Program-made: the position numbers and the translations under genes
Part shown: positions 20,336 to 22,672 of the stretch, piece after piece
Layout of the letters: the number at the start of each line of letters is the position of its first letter
How positions within the stretch are numbered: the first letter of the stretch is position 1
DNA from: a virus
DNA length: 22,672 bases
IMG/VR virus record: IMGVR_UViG_3300024180_000045
Coordinates: 1-22,672 of that record
Direction: 5' to 3' (one strand)
The notes under the pieces: model-generated
What the model was told of the DNA's origin: nothing
The model's database searches: none
The model's input: only the letters and a program-made list of their open reading frames with translations

Positions 20336-20923
20336 ATGGTAATCTACGTTGCTCCTCCAAGAGGTGTAAAAGAGAAGGAATCTTGTTTAGCTTGGTTAAA
20401 ACATTATAAATATGAAGTTATTTGGTTAGATCTAAGACGTAAGGTTAAGGGACCTTTATTATTATGTGGAGGTGCAGACATTGGAAAAGATCCAGAAAGA
20501 GATGAAAAAGAATTTGTATGGATTAAACAGGCATTAGATTCTGGATATCCTATTCTAGGTTTATGTCGAGGAATGCAAGTACTAAATCATTATTTTGGAG
20601 GAAAGGTTGAAGATCTAAGCGAATCTATAGTAGAAGATCATAAAGCAGCAGACTTTTCTGAAAACATAGATCATAGTGGAAAACCATCTCAATTCCACAC
20701 AGTTGAAGACTTAAATGGAAAGTTAATTAACGTTAATTCCCGACACCACCAACACTGCCCTATTCTAGCAGATAATTTTACAGCAACGCATCTATCATAT
20801 CCTCTATATTCTGTTATAGAAGGATTTGAAGACGTTGAAAGAAAGATATGGGCATGTCAGTGGCATCCTGAAAAAATGGAATCTGAGGATAATGAATATC
20901 CATTAAATAAACTTCGAAAATAA
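20336..20923 (+). CDS. Class I glutamine amidotransferase-like (peptidase C26, PuuD-like)
   Basis: A 195-residue protein of the triad amidotransferase family. The nucleophile elbow is PILGLCRGMQ with Cys77; the other triad members are His177 and Glu179 in ACQWHPEKME. The oxyanion side has LLCGGADIG (42-50), as in gamma-glutamyl-GABA hydrolases (PuuD), and SRHHQH (135-140) matches the conserved V-N-S-x-H-H-Q block of that group. It is shorter than PuuD (254). These enzymes hydrolyse gamma-glutamyl amides or pass glutamine ammonia to a partner enzyme. No synthase domain is fused or adjacent, so a hydrolase, or a partner elsewhere in the genome, is likely. It closes the accessory operon, followed by a double hairpin terminator. 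Confidence 0.88.
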   Translation: MVIYVAPPRGVKEKESCLAWLKHYKYEVIWLDLRRKVKGPLLLCGGADIGKDPERDEKEFVWIKQALDSGYPILGLCRGMQVLNHYFGGKVEDLSESIVEDHKAADFSENIDHSGKPSQFHTVEDLNGKLINVNSRHHQHCPILADNFTATHLSYPLYSVIEGFEDVERKIWACQWHPEKMESEDNEYPLNKLRK

Positions 20924-20953
20924 TTTAAATATATAGTCTACCAAGGATGCGCT

Positions 20954-21012
20954 TGCGTTTCATAGGAAACGCATATTTTAAGATAACCTAGAGCTATGCT
21001 CTGGGTTTTTTT
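20954..21012 (+). terminator. Double hairpin terminator closing the accessory operon
   Basis: First hairpin TGCGTTTC (20954-20961) with GAAACGCA (20966-20973). Second hairpin CCTAGAGC (20987-20994) with GCTCTGGG (20998-21005), a three-base loop, followed by seven T (21006-21012). The second is a textbook intrinsic terminator. The first may protect the RNA 3' end or, with the AAATATATA string at 20927-20935, form part of a small RNA. Confidence 0.85.
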
Positions 21013-21020
21013 GCATATTT

Positions 21021-21060
21021 GTTAATAGCTTTTGAAAATAAATGCCCAAAAGTTTTTTTA
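21021..21060 (+). repeat. 40-base direct repeat, copy 1 (terminator fused to promoter)
   Basis: Matches 21395-21434 at 39 of 40 positions. It contains a hairpin AGCTTTTG (21027-21034) / CAAAAGTT (21047-21054) followed by seven T (21053-21059). The same T run opens the promoter element at 21053-21090. Confidence 0.9.
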
Positions 21061-21090
21061 TGTCGTTTATTTTGCTTATATTAGTATAGT
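21053..21090 (+). promoter_or_regulatory. Promoter element, copy B
   Basis: T7 at 21053-21059, ATGTC, and TTATATT at 21076-21082, spacing 23, followed by AG-TATA. It precedes the ATG at 21115 by about 25 bases. The bases between the two boxes differ from the other copies, which marks the boxes as the conserved part. Confidence 0.65.
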
Positions 21091-21114
21091 AATAATTAAT
21101 AAAAACAAACAAAC

Positions 21115-21399
21115 ATGTATCAAAACCTATCAGATCGAAACAAATCATTACTCCTTCAAGGAGCAAAAACAACAGGTTCCTTTGTAGAAGGATATTATTA
21201 TATTGAAGAAAGCTTATATATTAACGAATCAGAGTCTCTCTATAAGTTCTGTGAGTGGATTGATAATGAGATCGGCGGCGCTGGTCCAATTAACATACAG
21301 GATCTTTGGTATGCATTTAATCATCCACAAGAACAATTTTCTAAAAATGTTGCAAAATATTGGAAAGAAGAGATGGATAAAATTAAATCATATTGTTAA
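21115..21399 (+). CDS. Unknown 94-residue protein in repeat-flanked cassette
   Basis: A 94-residue protein rich in Tyr, Trp, Glu and Asn, with no recognised motif, signal or membrane segment. Helices seem likely at residues 1-15 and 75-94. It has its own promoter and its stop codon (21397-21399) lies inside the second copy of the 40-base repeat, which supplies its terminator. The unit repeat-gene-repeat suggests that it was added, or can be lost, as one module. The position among other small single-promoter genes is typical of early phage genes that act on the host, but no target can be named. Confidence 0.65.
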   Translation: MYQNLSDRNKSLLLQGAKTTGSFVEGYYYIEESLYINESESLYKFCEWIDNEIGGAGPINIQDLWYAFNHPQEQFSKNVAKYWKEEMDKIKSYC

Positions 21400-21434
21400 T
21401 AACTTTTGAAAATAAATGCCCAAAAGTTTTTTTA
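21395..21434 (+). repeat. 40-base direct repeat, copy 2 (terminator fused to promoter)
   Basis: Matches 21021-21060 at 39 of 40 positions. The hairpin AACTTTTG (21401-21408) / CAAAAGTT (21421-21428) is perfect here, where copy 1 has a G-T pair. Seven T follow (21427-21433). Confidence 0.9.
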
Positions 21435-21466
21435 TCCCAATAAAAAGTGTTATATTTAACTATAAT
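21427..21466 (+). promoter_or_regulatory. Promoter element, copy C
   Basis: T7 at 21427-21433, then TTATATT at 21450-21456 (spacing 23) and TATAAT at 21461-21466, before the ATG at 21481. From AAAAGTG through TATAATTAAAA it is identical to copy D. Confidence 0.65.
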
Positions 21467-21480
21467 TAAAAGCAAAGCAC

Positions 21481-21591
21481 ATGGACCCACTTAAGCTAGA
21501 CATTAGAAACACCCTTGCAGATTATGAAAATGATCGCATCACAGTCGAGGAATTAATTGACTTCCTCCATGAAATAAGTGCAGACAAATAA
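21481..21591 (+). CDS. 36-residue small protein
   Basis: ATG at 21481 lies directly downstream of promoter copy C, and the frame runs to TAA at 21589-21591. The peptide is acidic with the pattern DPLKLDIRNTLADYENDRIT then VEELIDFLHEISADK, which looks like two amphipathic helices joined by a turn. The promoter, the spacing identical to the neighbouring units, and the good composition argue for a real gene. The I-T-V-E-E-L-x-D-F-L pattern is seen in small helical adaptor-like peptides, but no function can be given. Confidence 0.6.
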   Translation: MDPLKLDIRNTLADYENDRITVEELIDFLHEISADK

Positions 21592-21602
21592 ACAGCATAT
21601 AA

Positions 21603-21642
21603 TTTTTTTATGTCAAATAAAAGTGTTATATTTAACTATAAT
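21603..21642 (+). promoter_or_regulatory. Promoter element, copy D
   Basis: T7 at 21603-21609, ATGTC, TTATATT at 21626-21632 (spacing 23) and TATAAT at 21637-21642, before the ATG at 21659. No hairpin precedes this copy, so the T run belongs to the promoter itself. Confidence 0.65.
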
Positions 21643-21658
21643 TAAAAACGTAATAGAA

Positions 21659-21985
21659 ATGAATAAATTAGAAGCATTAGGATTAGTTGAAACAACTTCA
21701 AAAACTCAAAAGAAAAACGGAACAAGATGTTGGTATGATCCAATTGCGGATTGTGATTATCTAAGCTATGCAAGTGGTTATGTTCGTAGAGCATATACAT
21801 ATTGTTCATATAGATCAGGAGAACTTGATCGCACGATTTACCAATTAAACTTAACTCGTAAAGGAGTTTTTAAATGGAAAGAAACAGAATATGATTGCAC
21901 AGAAAGGATTATGATCCCTAGTGAAACTGATCGTTTATCAAGATTAGTACATTGTGTAGCAGTTTATAGAAATAATAAAAAATAA
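21659..21985 (+). CDS. Unknown 108-residue protein
   Basis: I start at ATG 21659, which follows promoter copy D; an in-frame ATG at 21578 lies upstream of that promoter and inside the 36-residue gene. The protein is basic, rich in Tyr, Arg and Cys (five Cys: residues 24, 32, 47, 80, 95), with alternating patterns such as YQLNLTRKGVFKWKETEY that suggest beta strands. No family is recognised. It stops five bases before the phosphatase gene, so the two are probably one transcript. Confidence 0.65.
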   Translation: MNKLEALGLVETTSKTQKKNGTRCWYDPIADCDYLSYASGYVRRAYTYCSYRSGELDRTIYQLNLTRKGVFKWKETEYDCTERIMIPSETDRLSRLVHCVAVYRNNKK

Positions 21986-21990
21986 ATAAA

Positions 21991-22449
21991 ATGACTTCAG
22001 TAATTTTTGACCTTGACGGAACTTTAGCTCTCATCGATGATAGAAGAGCTCTAGCAACCAAAGATAATGGTAAAATGGATTGGGATGTATTCTTTGATCC
22101 TAAAAACATTGTATTAGATAAGCCAAATTGGCCAGTGATCTTAATGCTACAAACCCTGCAACGTGATGGCCATCGAATTGTAATTTTTAGTGGTAGATCT
22201 AAAGCAACCAAAGATGCAACCCGCGCTTGGTTAAATGATTTTCATATTAAATTCGATGTGTTAAAGATGCGACCAACAGCAGGCGGCATGAAATTCATGA
22301 AAGACGACAAATTAAAAAAGATTTGGTTAGATGATCTGTTCCCAGATAAAAAGCAAATTCTAGGAGTTTTTGATGATAGAGACCAAGTGGTTCAGATGTG
22401 GCGCGACAATGGACTCACATGTTTTCAAGTTGCCCCAGGAGATTTCTAA
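21991..22449 (+). CDS. pseT: Polynucleotide 3'-phosphatase (PseT phosphatase domain alone)
   Basis: A 152-residue HAD-family enzyme that removes 3'-phosphates from nucleic acid ends. The nucleophile motif FDLDGTLA has Asp7 and Asp9; IVIFSGRS (about 69-76) is motif II; KLKKIWLDDL supplies the motif III Lys; and GVFDDRDQVVQMWRDNGLTCFQVAPGDF (about 125-152) matches the end of T4 polynucleotide kinase (AIDDRTQVVEMWRR...CWQVASGDF) almost word for word. T4 PseT is a kinase-phosphatase fusion of 301 residues; here only the phosphatase half is present, starting cleanly at its own ATG. In T4 this enzyme heals tRNA cut by host anticodon nuclease, together with RNA ligase. The kinase and ligase are not in the window. 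Confidence 0.9.
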   Translation: MTSVIFDLDGTLALIDDRRALATKDNGKMDWDVFFDPKNIVLDKPNWPVILMLQTLQRDGHRIVIFSGRSKATKDATRAWLNDFHIKFDVLKMRPTAGGMKFMKDDKLKKIWLDDLFPDKKQILGVFDDRDQVVQMWRDNGLTCFQVAPGDF

Positions 22450-22473
22450 TATATAAATCCTACAACAACTAAT

Positions 22474-22523
22474 AATCTCCGATACTCTTAGGAAATTTTA
22501 TATTTCCGCATAGGAGATTTTTT
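22474..22523 (+). terminator. Terminator with nested hairpin
   Basis: Outer stem AATCTCC (22474-22480) with GGAGATT (22513-22519), then T to 22523. Inside lies a second hairpin, GGAAAT (22491-22496) with ATTTCC (22502-22507). It follows the phosphatase stop by 24 bases. Confidence 0.75.
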
Positions 22524-22540
22524 AAAAACACGACATAACG

Positions 22541-22672
22541 ATGGTACCAATTAGGCATTACATGCAGCAGACTTGGCTGCAAAATATCAAAAATGCACTC
22601 TTACGCTTTAAGGCATGGCAGCGCACTAACAGTAATACAATCCAAGAGATTAAAATTAAATACCCGCCGAGG
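22541..22672 (+). CDS. Start of an unknown gene, 3' end outside window
   Basis: ATG at 22541 opens a frame that stays open to the last base (44 codons). The peptide begins MVPIRHYMQQTWLQNIKNAL and is basic with many Gln and Asn. It follows the nested terminator by 17 bases and has no visible Shine-Dalgarno sequence. Codons are slightly richer in GC than in most neighbours. Too little is present to name a family, and the call rests on the open frame and the position. Confidence 0.5.
   Translation, partial: MVPIRHYMQQTWLQNIKNALLRFKAWQRTNSNTIQEIKIKYPPR

Noticed and set aside
20336-20923. Polyamine breakdown (Puu pathway) function for the amidotransferase
   Set aside because: The family match is only at the hydrolase level and no other Puu gene is present, so the pathway is not claimed.
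20924-21012. tRNA gene in the double-hairpin region
   Set aside because: No cloverleaf, T-loop or acceptor stem can be built; the hairpins stand alone and end in a T run.
1-22672. Signs of a temperate phage or mobile element (integrase, repressor with attachment site, transposase)
   Set aside because: None of these is visible; the small ribbon-helix-helix protein alone does not indicate lysogeny.

Overview
The window is a piece of an AT-rich (about one third GC by eye) contractile-tailed, T4-like phage genome. The T4-type hallmarks are a gp44-like clamp loader ATPase, a T4 RNase H (FEN-family) nuclease, small and large terminase (gp16/gp17), tail sheath (gp18), tail tube (gp19), a gp26-like hub/chaperone protein and a tape measure protein. 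Hardly any start codon is preceded by a Shine-Dalgarno sequence; leaders are A-rich instead. One promoter family resembles the Bacteroidota -33/-7 architecture. Together these suggest a host in the Bacteroidota (Flavobacteriia-like). This host call is an inference.

Layout. (i) 1-1439: the 3' part of a long charged coiled-coil gene, convergent with the only minus-strand gene; their stop codons share one CTAG. (ii) 1501-4167: replication block with clamp loader large subunit, RNase H-like 5' nuclease and a candidate small clamp loader subunit. (iii) 4178-13759: an unknown gene, a probable internal head protein with a T4 IP-like N-terminal targeting/cleavage sequence, a duplicated four-helix membrane protein, a large composite neck-like protein, then the terminase pair, sheath and tube in T4 order. 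(iv) 13849-17514: a ribbon-helix-helix regulator, a gp26-like protein whose stop is an RF2-like CTT TAA, an overlapping small chaperone-like frame, and the tape measure. (v) 17578-20923: a tightly overlapping accessory operon (membrane/coiled-coil protein, two small unknowns, methyltransferase, thermonuclease, RmlC epimerase, small membrane protein, zinc-ribbon protein, class I glutamine amidotransferase) closed by a double hairpin terminator. (vi) 21053-22672: small genes, several with their own near-identical promoter, then a stand-alone polynucleotide 3'-phosphatase and a truncated gene.

Two promoter classes can be read directly. An exact 9-mer GATATATAA lies 19-35 bases before four starts, all virion or tail genes, and is the probable late promoter. 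A second element (T7-AT, then TTATATT at a fixed spacing of 23) precedes the RNase H gene and three small genes and is probably early or middle. The most interesting items are the possible +1 frameshift joining the two tail-assembly frames, the IP-like packaged protein, the paired promoter classes, the repeated terminator-promoter cassette around gene 21115-21399, and the accessory operon.
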